A DNA stretch of 64,000 bases from JAVDCA01 sp035293985 (GTDB taxonomy: Bacteria; Pseudomonadota; Alphaproteobacteria; Rhizobiales; Xanthobacteraceae). Within the stretch, counting starts at the first letter, position 1; each line of letters starts with the position of its first letter. Both the position numbers and the translations under genes were made by a program. The stretch lies in NCBI GenBank assembly GCA_035293985.1, contig DATGLS010000027.1, positions 16,033 to 80,032 on the forward strand, given 5' to 3'. Below, one piece after another: positions 8,061 through 17,084 of this stretch. The notes beneath the pieces were generated by a model. The model saw nothing but the letters and a program-made list of their open reading frames with translations, made no database searches and was not told where the DNA came from.

Positions 8061-10229
8061 TCAGCTGAACAGGGCGAGCTTTTCCTCGTCGCTCAGCGCC
8101 GCAATGGCGGCGAGCAACGGGCGCAGCGCGGGCGAGATCGGCTGCGCGGTCTGCCGGAACGTGGCCGTCACCACCGGCATCGTATCCGCTTTGGCTGCCG
8201 GCTCCGGAGCAGGCGCTGCGGCCGCCGTCGTCTCGGCGGCAGCATCGGGCGGCGCCGTGTTGGCGATCGTGGCGGCGATCGGCGCGGGCGGCTCGTCTGG
8301 CGGCGCCGGCGCGGCGATGAGCTGATCGACCGGCGGCGCTGTTGCTTCGGCGCGGACCGGCTCCGGCGGCAGCGGCTCCGGCGCTGCGGGCGCTGCGGCC
8401 ACGAAGGGTGAGGCCGGTTCGAGCGGTACGGGCTCGGCCGGCGCGGGCGCGACCGGCACCGGTGCGATCGTGAGCTCGGGCACCGCGAGGGCGAACGGCG
8501 CTTCGGCGTGGGCAGCCGCGGTTGGCATGACCGGTTCCAGCGGCATCGGACCGGCGCGCATCGGACCATTTCCGAGCAGGTCGCTGACGGCCTGGTCGAC
8601 CGTGAGCGGCCCGCTCAGTGGCTTGAGAATCTCGTTGATCGCTTCCTTGAAGACATTGGGCGCAACGGCGTTCGTTGCGAGGGCATAGGTTACGGCGGGC
8701 GCCGCCCCGGCGATCGCGGCCGCCACGACCGGCGTCTCTGCGACCGGCGCGGCCGCAACGGGAGCATCGGCAACAGGTGGCTCTGCGACCATCAACGCGG
8801 CGACGGCGCTGCTCGGCGCCGTCACGGGCGTTGCCTCTGCGGCGGCAGGCGGCTCCGTCACCGCAAGGGTCATCACCAGCCCGGGTGGCGCGCCGGCGTC
8901 AGCGGACGCGCCGGCGGGCGGATCGACGACATTCACCTCGAGCGAAGCGCCATTCGGCGTGCGGATCAAGGCGAGGATGCGCTTGAGCATGGCGGCCGGA
9001 TCGGAAAACTCGTCGTCGGCGGCGGGCGCGACCGCGGGCGAAGGCGCGGCGGGTGGCTCGGCTTGCAGCTCGATTGGCGACTCGATTGGCGACTCGATTG
9101 GCGGCTCGACTTTCAGCGCGGATTGCGGCTCGGCCTGGATCGCGGCTTGCGGCTCGACCTGGAAATCGGCTTGCGCTCGCGGGGCGGCGGCCGCTTCGTG
9201 CACCATGTCGGCTTCCGGCGCAGCCTCGACCGGCGCCGGCTCGAGCGCGAGGGCGGTCGCACCGATGACCGCGGCCGCGTTGACGGGGGGCGCGTCGTCT
9301 GGCGCCGCGGCGCCAGGCAGATCATGACTGGGCGCCGCCAGGACCGTTTCTGCGATTGCCGCATCGCTGCCCACCGCGACGACCTGCGCCGCGACGGCGT
9401 GGACCATTCCGTCGACGGGCGCATGGGTGTCGATTGGGCTCTCGATCGGGGCCTCGGTCTCGATCTCGGTCGCGCTCTCCGCATGAGCCGACGCCACGGC
9501 GGCGGTCGCCGCGGCGGCGCGCTCGGCAGGCGCCGGTATGATCCGATCGATCTCGGGCTGCGCGAGCTGGGAGGCCTCATCGCGGCCGAGGTGCGGCGCG
9601 GGGACCGACTCGGCCGGCGCCGGGCCGGCATTGCCCCAGATCTCGATCATCGCGCGGATGCGATCCTCGAGGAAGCGCAGCACCTCGACCACCTTGCGGG
9701 TGCGCTGGCCGGTGAGATCCTGGAACGAGCACGCGCTGTAGATCTCGGTCGCGCGCTGATCGAGGGCGTCGCACGACGTGGCATCGGCCCCGTGCTCGCG
9801 CAGCGTCCAGGCGATCTCCTGCACCTGCTCGGCGGCGGCGAGGATGTCGGAGGTCGCCTTCTCGGTGGTGTGGACGATCGAGTCGAGCTCCTCGCTCGCC
9901 TCCGAGAGGCTTCCCTTGGCCTCGCCGTCCGGCTTGATGGCGGCGATCTCGCTGCGCGTCTGGGCGATCGCCTTGGCCATCTCGACGAGGTCGAAATGCA
10001 CGCGCGCGACCGGCGAGGGGGCGGCGCCCCGCTCGCGCCACAGCGCCTCGACCCGGTCGATCGCGGCGAGGATGAGCGACGTATCGGCATGTCTGTTGCG
10101 CTTGGCGTATTCGGACAGGAACCAGCGCCCGCGCACCGTCTCCATCACGGCCGCATGAATCGCCTCGTAATCCGCCTCGGTCGGAGGCGGCGGCGCGGAC
10201 GGCGAGATCACAAAAGGCCCGTCGGGCAT
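8061..10229 (-). CDS. CheZ-family protein with long Pro/Ala-rich extension
   Basis: This is a 722-residue protein. The N-terminal 200 residues form a helical CheZ-like domain ending in SFQDLTGQRTRKVVEVL. D171 and Q175 match the two residues that CheZ inserts to dephosphorylate CheY-P. From about residue 205 to 685 the chain is a low-complexity Pro/Ala/Glu-rich linker, partly built of 12-bp repeats. The last 30 residues (AAIAALSDEEKLALFS) look like a short helix that could tether CheY, as the CheZ tail does in enterobacteria. The start was placed at the ATG at 10229 (GGGA upstream), since further upstream lies antisense to the MFS gene. No other chemotaxis gene is nearby. Confidence 0.75.
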   Translation of the reverse strand: MPDGPFVISPSAPPPPTEADYEAIHAAVMETVRGRWFLSEYAKRNRHADTSLILAAIDRVEALWRERGAAPSPVARVHFDLVEMAKAIAQTRSEIAAIKPDGEAKGSLSEASEELDSIVHTTEKATSDILAAAEQVQEIAWTLREHGADATSCDALDQRATEIYSACSFQDLTGQRTRKVVEVLRFLEDRIRAMIEIWGNAGPAPAESVPAPHLGRDEASQLAQPEIDRIIPAPAERAAAATAAVASAHAESATEIETEAPIESPIDTHAPVDGMVHAVAAQVVAVGSDAAIAETVLAAPSHDLPGAAAPDDAPPVNAAAVIGATALALEPAPVEAAPEADMVHEAAAAPRAQADFQVEPQAAIQAEPQSALKVEPPIESPIESPIELQAEPPAAPSPAVAPAADDEFSDPAAMLKRILALIRTPNGASLEVNVVDPPAGASADAGAPPGLVMTLAVTEPPAAAEATPVTAPSSAVAALMVAEPPVADAPVAAAPVAETPVVAAAIAGAAPAVTYALATNAVAPNVFKEAINEILKPLSGPLTVDQAVSDLLGNGPMRAGPMPLEPVMPTAAAHAEAPFALAVPELTIAPVPVAPAPAEPVPLEPASPFVAAAPAAPEPLPPEPVRAEATAPPVDQLIAAPAPPDEPPAPIAATIANTAPPDAAAETTAAAAPAPEPAAKADTMPVVTATFRQTAQPISPALRPLLAAIAALSDEEKLALFS
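9070..9108. repeat. 12-bp tandem repeat inside the CheZ-like gene
   Basis: Three near-perfect copies of a 12-bp unit (GATTGGCGACTC) lie in frame. They encode repeated PIES tetrapeptides in the Pro-rich linker of the CheZ-family protein. Copy-number change would alter linker length without breaking the frame. Confidence 0.7.
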
Positions 10230-10409
10230 GGCGATTCCCGAGATTCGCTTTGAGGAATCAGCACGATCGACTACGCAGTGCAACGGATTTGATGGTGCCG
10301 GCCCCCGTCCGGATGCCGGTTTCCACGGAATTGCGGCCGGGCGGGCGACGGTAACCGATTCCCTGTGGGCCAACGTGTCCGGATGCCGCACGCGGGATCG
10401 ACGGCACGG

Positions 10410-11576
10410 ATGCGCGTGATGGCCGACCGAATGGCGCTTCGCCTCTCCTTCTTCTACGGCGCCTATTTCCTCTATGGCGGCCTGTCCTTGCCGTTCTTGC
10501 CGGCCTGGCTCGGCGTCAAGGGGCTCGACGCGCGCGAGATCGGGATCGTGCTCGCCGCGCCCATGGTGGTGCGCGTGCTTGCGGTGCCGCTGTGGTCGCG
10601 CCTCGCCGACCGTCTCGGGATGCTCCCGCGCGCGCTGGTCGCCGCCGCGGCGGCGAGCGTCGCCGCGTTCGCGCTGGTCGGCGTGCTGTCGGGATTTGCC
10701 GCCATCCTGATCGGCTTCGCGGTTGCCGCGACGGTATCGGCGCCGGTGCTTCCGTTCGGCGATGCGCTGGCACTGCGCGCGCTGCGCGGCCGCATGCCGC
10801 GCTACGGCGGTGTGCGACTGTGGGGCTCGGTGACCTTCATCGCGGCCAATCTCGGCGGCGGCCTGTTGCTGGCGCGGCTCGGCGCGGCCGACGTGATCTG
10901 GGCGGTGGTCGCCTCGCTCGGGCTGACGGCAGCGGCGGCCTTCGGGCTCGCGCAGCGCGAGCCGCCCGCGCCTGAGCGCATCGAGGCAGCGTCGACGCAG
11001 GACGCGCTGTGGCGCTCGCGCGCGTTCGTGGCGGTGGTGCTCGGCGCGAGCCTGATCCAGGCGAGCCACGCGGTCTATTACGGCTTCTCGACGCTGCAAT
11101 GGAGCGCGCGTGGCATATCGGGGCCGGCGATCGGCGCGCTATGGGCACTTGGCGTCGTCGCCGAGGTGCTGCTGTTCGCGCTCTCGGGACGCGTGGTCGG
11201 CGCGGTCGGGGCGACCCGCATGATCATGCTCGGCGGCATCGGCGGCATCATCCGCTGGGGCGCCATGGCGCTCGATCCGCCGACCGCGGCGCTGCCGGTG
11301 CTGCAATGCCTGCACGCGGCGACCTTCGCGGCGACCCATCTCGGCGCCATGCATTTCATGGCGCAGGCGGTGCCGGCGGGGCGCGGCGCGACCGCGCAGG
11401 GCGACTTCACCGCCGTGCAGGGCATCGTTTCGGCCGGCGCCATGAGCCTGTCGGGGGTGCTCGTCGCGCATGTCGGCAGCCTCGCCTACGGTGCGATGGC
11501 GATGGCCGCAGGGCTTGGAACCCTGCTCGCCGCCGCCGCGTTCGCCTGGAGGCGCGGTGCGGACGGTAACGGGTGA
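10410..11576 (+). CDS. MFS permease, 3-phenylpropionate/HcaT-like
   Basis: This protein of about 388 residues has some twelve hydrophobic segments and the MFS_1-like pattern of the HcaT/nucleoside-permease branch: FYGAYFLYGGLSLPFLPAWL at the start, WSRLADRLG as the loop 2-3 motif, and RLWGSVTFI. Members import aromatic acids or nucleosides by proton symport, so the substrate stays open. Two close ATGs (10410 and 10419) are possible; neither has a strong ribosome site. It diverges from the CheZ-like gene across about 180 bases, and the multicopper oxidase gene follows 90 bases downstream. Confidence 0.8.
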   Translation: MRVMADRMALRLSFFYGAYFLYGGLSLPFLPAWLGVKGLDAREIGIVLAAPMVVRVLAVPLWSRLADRLGMLPRALVAAAAASVAAFALVGVLSGFAAILIGFAVAATVSAPVLPFGDALALRALRGRMPRYGGVRLWGSVTFIAANLGGGLLLARLGAADVIWAVVASLGLTAAAAFGLAQREPPAPERIEAASTQDALWRSRAFVAVVLGASLIQASHAVYYGFSTLQWSARGISGPAIGALWALGVVAEVLLFALSGRVVGAVGATRMIMLGGIGGIIRWGAMALDPPTAALPVLQCLHAATFAATHLGAMHFMAQAVPAGRGATAQGDFTAVQGIVSAGAMSLSGVLVAHVGSLAYGAMAMAAGLGTLLAAAAFAWRRGADGNG

Positions 11577-11666
11577 AAAAATTGCGCCGCGCCGCGGGTT
11601 CACCAGGGTTTCGCTGTTCACCCGGGGGCTTCACTCGGGGCGATATCATTGCGAAGGAGAAATTGG

Positions 11667-13136
11667 ATGGTCGACCGACGCACACTTCTGCGCATGGGCA
11701 TGCACCTGGGTGGCGCCGCCGCGATGGCCAGCGCTCTGCCGATACTCGCGCGCGCGCAAATGGCCGCTTCGCCGCCGGCGAGCGGGAAGGCCGATTACAC
11801 CATCCGCATCGCCAGCGGCCTCGTCGAGCTTGCGCCCGACCACATCGTCTCGACGACGCTCTACAACGGACAATTTCCCGGACCGCTGCTGCGCCTCAAG
11901 GAGGGCAAGCGCATCGTCGTCGACATTCACAACGACACCGACACGCCGGAGCAGCTTCACTGGCACGGCCAGTTCGTTCCGGTCGACGTCGATGGCGCGG
12001 CCGAGGAGGGCACGCCCTACGTCCCGGCGCACGGCATGCGCCGCATCTCGTTCGAGCCGAAACCGTCGGGCTTGCGCTTCTATCACTCGCACGTCGTCGC
12101 GATGAACAATCTCAGTCTGGGCACTTACAGCGGGCAGGCCGGACCGGTGTACATCGAGCCGGCGAGCAATCCCGGCGCTTACGACCGCGAGATCTTCCTG
12201 GTTCTCAAGGAATTCCTGCCGACCTTCAGCAAAGGGGGCGACATGCCGCAGGATTTCCTCGCCGGCGAGGAGATCGAGGAGCTCAAGGACATCGGCAAGA
12301 AGGCGGAGGATCAGTTCAAGGGCCCGAAAGGGTACGAGGTCGGCTATGACCTCTTCAGCATCAACGGCAAGATGCTCGGGCAGGGCGATCCGATCCGCGT
12401 CAAGGCGGGCGAGCGGGTTCTCTTTCATGTGCTCAACGCCAGCGCCGGCGAGATTCGAAGCCTTGCACTGCCGGGCCACACCTTCCGCATCGTCGCGCTC
12501 GACGGCAATCCGGTGCCGACGCCCGCGAACGTGCCGGTGCTGTGGCTCGGGACCGCCGAGCGCATCTCGGCGATCGTCGAGATGAACCATCCGGGCGTCT
12601 GGATCATGGGCGATCTCGCCGACGACGACCGCGGCCACGGCATGGGCATCGTGGTCGAGTACGCCGACCAGAAGGGCGACCCGCGCTGGGTCAAGCCCGC
12701 GCCCTACAAGTGGGACTACACCCTCTTCGGCCAGAGGGGCAGCCCGGCGCGGACGCCGGATGAGACGATCGAGATGCTGATCATCAAGCAGAACGGCGCC
12801 GACGGCGGCTTCAACCGGTGGACCCTCAACGGCGAGGCCTTCTCGATGGAGACCCGCAGGCCGATCATCACGATCCACGAGGGCCGGCGCTACCGGCTCA
12901 AATTCCGCAATGCCAGCGACGACGTGCATCCGCTGCACCTGCACCGGCACAGCTTCGAGCTCACCCGGGTGAACGGCAAGCCGACCGCGGGCGTGATCAA
13001 GGACGTGGTGATGCTCGGCGGCTTCCAGGAGGTCGAGCTCGACTTCGTCGCCGACCATCCGGGCAACACGCTATTTCACTGCCATCAGCAGCTGCACATG
13101 GACTACGGCTTCATGGCGCTGTTTCGCTACGCGTGA
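11667..13136 (+). CDS. Tat-exported multicopper oxidase
   Basis: This 489-residue laccase-like oxidase couples one-electron oxidation of a substrate to reduction of O2. The N-terminus carries a twin-arginine export signal, RRTLL at residues 4-8, followed by a hydrophobic stretch and ARAQ. All copper motifs are present: HWHG (98-101), HSH (140-142), HPLHLH (421-426) and HCHQQLH (471-477) with a methionine six residues on as likely type 1 axial ligand. Folding with copper before Tat export is the family norm. The start follows AAGGAG by seven bases. The substrate may be a metal ion or phenol. Confidence 0.9.
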   Translation: MVDRRTLLRMGMHLGGAAAMASALPILARAQMAASPPASGKADYTIRIASGLVELAPDHIVSTTLYNGQFPGPLLRLKEGKRIVVDIHNDTDTPEQLHWHGQFVPVDVDGAAEEGTPYVPAHGMRRISFEPKPSGLRFYHSHVVAMNNLSLGTYSGQAGPVYIEPASNPGAYDREIFLVLKEFLPTFSKGGDMPQDFLAGEEIEELKDIGKKAEDQFKGPKGYEVGYDLFSINGKMLGQGDPIRVKAGERVLFHVLNASAGEIRSLALPGHTFRIVALDGNPVPTPANVPVLWLGTAERISAIVEMNHPGVWIMGDLADDDRGHGMGIVVEYADQKGDPRWVKPAPYKWDYTLFGQRGSPARTPDETIEMLIIKQNGADGGFNRWTLNGEAFSMETRRPIITIHEGRRYRLKFRNASDDVHPLHLHRHSFELTRVNGKPTAGVIKDVVMLGGFQEVELDFVADHPGNTLFHCHQQLHMDYGFMALFRYA

Positions 13137-13150
13137 GCGCTCGAATGCAG

Positions 13151-13179
13151 AGCCCTGCGCGGCTGGGCCGCGCAGGGCT
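13151..13179. terminator. Bidirectional stem-loop between convergent genes
   Basis: A perfect 13-bp stem (AGCCCTGCGCGGC / GCCGCGCAGGGCT) with a 3-base loop lies between the multicopper oxidase stop and the convergent gene that ends at 13206. There is no clear T-tract on either side, so it may act as a weak terminator or as mRNA 3'-end protection. Confidence 0.6.
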
Positions 13180-13205
13180 CGCAGGAACGCCAGCAAGCGG
13201 CGCGA

Positions 13206-13736
13206 TCAGCGCGCGGAGTTCGCCGCGGCGGAATACTCGATGCTGCGGACCGGACGGCCGCCGCGACGATGCGCTCGCGCGGTTGTCCCTGGTCGCGGCT
13301 CGCCGCTGCCGCACATCGGATACATCGAGGCGAGCTCGCGGCCGCGCAGATATTTCATCTGCGGCGTCAATCCCCCGCGGTGCGAGATCCAGCTGCGCAC
13401 GCGCGTCGGATAGATGTCATAGAGGGTGCGGGTCGCCGACGGGCTGGTCACGCGGCGGCCACTCTCGTCGAAATTCCACGCGGCGTGGAAGCCGAGCACC
13501 GCATTGGGGGTGACGCAGACCTGCTCGCGCGGCAGCATGCCGAGCAGCATGGTGCACGCCGAATAGCACGGGCCGTCGATCACGACCTTCTCGCCGCTGT
13601 TGCGCACCTCGGCGAAGCGCGAGGCGTATTCGGTCATCAGCCCGCCCATGTCGTCGGTGATTCGCATCGTCGCGCTGGCCGATCCGAAGGTCAGTGCCGC
13701 GATGGCGGCGGCGAGGAGCACGATTCGCATATGCAT
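13206..13736 (-). CDS. Exported protein of the COG3904-like (ClpP/crotonase-fold) family
   Basis: This 176-residue protein has a signal peptide (residues 1-22, ending SASA). It contains VVIDGPCYSACTMLLG followed by FHAAW, the pattern of secreted proteins distantly related to ClpP-type serine peptidases. In that family the serine of GxCxSAC and the histidine of FHAA(W) are the likely catalytic pair. Rhizobiales carry several copies, all uncharacterised. The last 30 residues are basic and low in complexity and may be an eroded tail. Two in-frame ATGs (13736 and 13730) follow a purine-rich GGGGGAAAAA stretch; the first was taken. Confidence 0.65.
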   Translation of the reverse strand: MHMRIVLLAAAIAALTFGSASATMRITDDMGGLMTEYASRFAEVRNSGEKVVIDGPCYSACTMLLGMLPREQVCVTPNAVLGFHAAWNFDESGRRVTSPSATRTLYDIYPTRVRSWISHRGGLTPQMKYLRGRELASMYPMCGSGEPRPGTTARAHRRGGRPVRSIEYSAAANSAR

Positions 13737-13928
13737 TCTCGTTTTTCCCCCTTAACGCTGAGTGGCCTCTTGTTTATGCGAACTTAACACCGACCATTTC
13801 GCGTGGCGACAATTTTCGTAATGGAACTGCGAAAAAATCGTCACAACCGGAACGTCTCGCAACCGCACAGGGATACAAAATTACGCACGAAATTGCAGAT
13901 GCGGCAGCCAAGTGCATATGCCGCTGCG

Positions 13929-14924
13929 TCATCCCCATAGCTCCCGCGCCGCAGGATGAACTTGCGCGGCGTCGTAGCGCAGGCCGTGCGGACGGTCATG
14001 TGCGAGCAGCAGCGCGCCATCGAGATCGACGACGCGGGCGCGCTGGGCCACCAGGAGCGCCGGCGCGAGCGCAAGCGACGTCGAGATCATGCAGCCGACC
14101 ATCAGGGCGAGACCCGCGCGGACGGCCTCCTCGGCGAGTGCCAGCGCCTCGGTGAGGCCGCCGGTCTTGTCGAGCTTGAGGTTGATCGCCTGGTATTTGC
14201 CGACGAGGCGGGCAAGCGAGGCGCGATCGTGGACGCTCTCGTCGGCGCAGATCGGAACGGGCGGCGAGAGATTGGCCAGCGCCGCATCGTCATCGGCGGC
14301 CAGCGGTTGCTCGATCAGCGTGACGCCGGCCTGCGCGCAGGCGTCGAGGTTCTCGCGGAGATTGGCCACGGTCCAGCCCTCATTGGCATCGACGATCAGC
14401 TCGGCCTTCGGCGCGGCCGCGCGCACGGCGGCGATGCGGACGGGGTCGCCGTCGCGGCCGAGCTTCACCTTGAGGAGCGGGCGGGCGGACGCCTTGGCGG
14501 CCGCCGCCGCCATCGCATCGGGCGCATCGAGCGAGATCGTATAGGCGGTGACGAGCGCCCGCGGCGCCGGCAGGCCGGCGAGCTCGTGCACACGGCGGCC
14601 GGCGCGCTTTGCGGCGAGATCCCACAAGGCGCAGTCGAGTGCATTGCGGGCGGCGCCGGCCGGCAGGACGCGCTGCAGCTCGGCGCGATCGAGGCCCGCC
14701 GCGATTTGCGGCGCCAAGGCGGAAATCGTGGCCGTCACGCCCTCGACGGTTTCGCCATACCTCCCATAGGGCACACATTCGCCGCGCCCGACATGTACGC
14801 CATCGCTCACTTGCGCGACCACCACCTCGGCTTGCGTTTTCGAGCCGCGGCTGATCGTGAATGCGCCGGCGATCGGCCAGCGTTCGCTTGCGGCGCGTAA
14901 GGAGGGTGCGGGGGCAGCCTTCAT
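13929..14924 (-). CDS. L-Ala-D/L-Glu (dipeptide) epimerase
   Basis: This 331-residue enolase-superfamily enzyme of the muconate lactonising subgroup is likely to epimerise murein-derived L-Ala-D-Glu so that it can be degraded. The KxK motif is at K152/K154, metal ligands at D179 (VDANEG), E205 (IEQPL) and D228 (ADES), and the second lysine motif in NLKLDKTGG near residues 249-256. The C-terminal GCM motif completes the barrel. Known E. coli and Bacillus homologues are YcjG and YkfB. There is no peptide permease beside it. The protein is cytosolic. Other dipeptide specificities within this subgroup are possible. Confidence 0.82.
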   Translation of the reverse strand: MKAAPAPSLRAASERWPIAGAFTISRGSKTQAEVVVAQVSDGVHVGRGECVPYGRYGETVEGVTATISALAPQIAAGLDRAELQRVLPAGAARNALDCALWDLAAKRAGRRVHELAGLPAPRALVTAYTISLDAPDAMAAAAAKASARPLLKVKLGRDGDPVRIAAVRAAAPKAELIVDANEGWTVANLRENLDACAQAGVTLIEQPLAADDDAALANLSPPVPICADESVHDRASLARLVGKYQAINLKLDKTGGLTEALALAEEAVRAGLALMVGCMISTSLALAPALLVAQRARVVDLDGALLLAHDRPHGLRYDAAQVHPAARELWG

Positions 14925-15075
14925 GGATGGTTAACGCGCGCTTAAGGATTGCGAAACCCGTGCGGGCCTATGGTGCGATTATGGTGAATGGGCTCTTGCG
15001 GCGGCAAGGGTGCGTGCTCCGCGCGCCAGCGCGTTGCAAAAGTATGCCCCAATCGATGAGCCTGGGAGCTGACGG

Positions 15076-16233
15076 GTGAACGGCGAGCCTTTGCTCGAAA
15101 GCGCCGGTGCAAGCGCGGATCAAAGTGCTGGATCTGGCGGCCGCCTGGCGCTCACCGCCGCCGGGCTGTGGACGGCGGAGCGCGCGGGCGAGCTTGAGCG
15201 CCTGATCGAGCGCGTGATCGCGCGCCATCCGCGCGTCGCCGGCGTCGACATCGACATGGCGCGCGTCGAGCGGCTCGACACATTCGGCGCGTGGCTCCTG
15301 GAGCGGCTGCTGCGCAGCCTCGCGGCCGCGGGCGCGGAGGCCCGCATCACCGGCCTCGCCGAGCACTATCGCGCGCTGGTGCTGCGGGCGCGCGAGGTCA
15401 ACCTGACGCCGCCTAAATCCTCGCGTCGCGTGATGCTCGCGGCCTCGCTCGAGGTCGTCGGCCGCACCGTGGTGCGGATCGGGGGCGACATCGTCGGCGT
15501 CATGGCGATGCTCGGCGCGCTCGCGGCGGCGCTCGGGCGCGCTTTCGCGCATCCGCGCGGCTTCCGCTTCACCTCGATGGTCAACCAGATCGAGCGCGTC
15601 GGCTGGCGCGCGGTGCCGATCATCCTGCTGATCACCTTCCTGATCGGCGCGATCCTCGCCCAGCAGGGCCTGTTTCACTTCCGCCAGTTCGGCGCCGACA
15701 TCTACGTCGTCGACATGGTCGGCATCCTGGTGCTGCGCGAGGTCGGCGTGCTGATGGTCGCCGTGATGGTGGCGGGCCGCTCGGGCTCCTCCTACACGGC
15801 CGAGCTCGGCTCGATGAAGATGCGCGAGGAGATCGACGCGCTGCGCACCATGGGCTTCGATCCGATCGACGTGCTGGTGCTGCCGCGCGTGCTCGCGCTG
15901 GTGATCGCGATGCCCTGCCTCGCCTTCCTCGGCTCGATGGCGGCCCTCTACGGCGGTGGGCTGATGTGCTGGGCCTATGGCGGCATGAGCCCCGACGTCT
16001 TCATGACGCGCCTGCGCGAGGCGGTCTGGCTCGGCGATTTCGCCATCGGCCTGATCAAGGCGCCGTTCATGGGCCTGATCATCGGCGTCATCGCCAGCGT
16101 GGAAGGGCTCGCGGTCAAGGGCAGCACCGAGTCGCTCGGCCGCAAGACCACCGACTCGGTCGTCAAATCGATCTTCCTCGTGATCCTCATCGACGGCGTG
16201 CTGGCGATGTTCTTCGCCGCGGTCGGCATGTAG
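15076..16233 (+). CDS. MlaE-type lipid ABC permease with N-terminal STAS domain
   Basis: This 385-residue protein fuses a STAS domain (about residues 22-105, the MlaB-like regulator part) to a MlaE permease of about five membrane segments (from about residue 125). The MlaE signature region runs through VGWRAVPIILLITFLIGAI and the ELGSMKMREEIDAL coupling helix. The Mla system moves phospholipids between inner and outer membranes and maintains outer membrane asymmetry; related alphaproteobacterial copies are also annotated as toluene-tolerance transporters. Start is a GTG. The ATPase and MlaD genes follow within 18 and 38 bases, forming an operon. Confidence 0.88.
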   Translation: MNGEPLLESAGASADQSAGSGGRLALTAAGLWTAERAGELERLIERVIARHPRVAGVDIDMARVERLDTFGAWLLERLLRSLAAAGAEARITGLAEHYRALVLRAREVNLTPPKSSRRVMLAASLEVVGRTVVRIGGDIVGVMAMLGALAAALGRAFAHPRGFRFTSMVNQIERVGWRAVPIILLITFLIGAILAQQGLFHFRQFGADIYVVDMVGILVLREVGVLMVAVMVAGRSGSSYTAELGSMKMREEIDALRTMGFDPIDVLVLPRVLALVIAMPCLAFLGSMAALYGGGLMCWAYGGMSPDVFMTRLREAVWLGDFAIGLIKAPFMGLIIGVIASVEGLAVKGSTESLGRKTTDSVVKSIFLVILIDGVLAMFFAAVGM

Positions 16234-16251
16234 GCAGCCGCGGTCACGGCC

Positions 16252-17046
16252 ATGGACACCGCAGTGGATACGCTCGACGAGGCCGATGCGGTGATCCGGG
16301 TGCGCGACCTGGTGGTCGGCTTCGGCGGCGCGCCGGTGCTCGACCGCCTCTGCCTCGACGTGCGGCGCGGCGAGATCCTCGGCTTCGTCGGCGCCTCCGG
16401 CGCCGGCAAGTCGGTGCTGATGCGCACCATCATCGGCCTGGTGCCGAAGCGGTCGGGGCGCATCGAGGTCGACGGGGTCGATCTCGGCGCCGCCACCCGA
16501 TGGGCGCGGCGCCGGATCGAGCGGCGCTGGGGCATCCTGTTTCAGCAGGGCGCGCTCTTTTCCTCGCTCACGGTCCGCCAGAACGTGCAGTTTCCGATCC
16601 GCGAATACCTGCGACTCTCGAAACGTCTGCTCGACGAGATCGCGGTCGCCAAGCTCGAGATGGTCGGGCTCAACGCCGACGTCGCCGACAAGTACCCGGC
16701 CGAGCTCTCCGGCGGCATGACCAAGCGCGTCGCGCTCGCCCGCGCGCTCGCCCTCGACCCCGACATCGTCTTCCTCGACGAGCCGACCTCCGGGCTCGAC
16801 CCGATCGGCGCCGGCGAGTTCGACGACCTGATCCGCACGCTGCAGCAGACGCTGGGGCTCACGGTGTTCATGGTGACCCACGATCTCGACAGCCTGCACA
16901 CGGTCTGCGACCGCATCGCCGTGCTGGCGGAGGGGCGGGTGATCACGGCGGGACCGATCGCGGCCATGCTCGCCTTCGAGCATCCGTGGGTGAAATCGTA
17001 TTTTCACGGAAAACGCTCGCGCGTCGATGGCGCGCGGGCCGCATAG
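16252..17046 (+). CDS. MlaF-type ABC transporter ATPase
   Basis: This 264-residue ATPase energises the MlaE permease encoded just upstream. Walker A is GASGAGKS (47-54), the Q-loop is LFQQGALFS (from 97), the signature is LSGGM (152-156) and Walker B is IVFLDEPTSGLD (172-183), followed by an H-loop in VTHD. The Q-loop and the LSGGMTKRVALARAL stretch are typical of the MlaF/Ttg2A branch. Cytoplasmic, acting as a dimer. The second gene of a three-gene operon. Confidence 0.9.
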   Translation: MDTAVDTLDEADAVIRVRDLVVGFGGAPVLDRLCLDVRRGEILGFVGASGAGKSVLMRTIIGLVPKRSGRIEVDGVDLGAATRWARRRIERRWGILFQQGALFSSLTVRQNVQFPIREYLRLSKRLLDEIAVAKLEMVGLNADVADKYPAELSGGMTKRVALARALALDPDIVFLDEPTSGLDPIGAGEFDDLIRTLQQTLGLTVFMVTHDLDSLHTVCDRIAVLAEGRVITAGPIAAMLAFEHPWVKSYFHGKRSRVDGARAA

Positions 17047-17084
17047 CACGACCAAGCGCACTACCGAGGCACGGGAGAGTTCTG

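Noticed and set aside
9070..9108. Possible CRISPR-like or operator array from the GATTGGCGACTC repeats
   Set aside because: The units are 12 bp, contiguous, without spacers and in frame within a Pro-rich coding region.
10230..11099. Upstream extension of the CheZ-like frame by 290 codons
   Set aside because: It runs antisense to the MFS permease and has typical shadow composition; an ATG at 10229 with a ribosome site opens the conserved domain.
13151..13179. Possible REP-like element or attachment site at the perfect 13-bp hairpin
   Set aside because: It occurs once in the window, between convergent genes, so a terminator or mRNA-end role is simpler.
13820..13870. GGAAC motifs upstream of the exported ClpP-fold gene as EcfG promoters
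   Set aside because: Neither has CGTT or GTT at the required distance, and their orientation is away from that gene.
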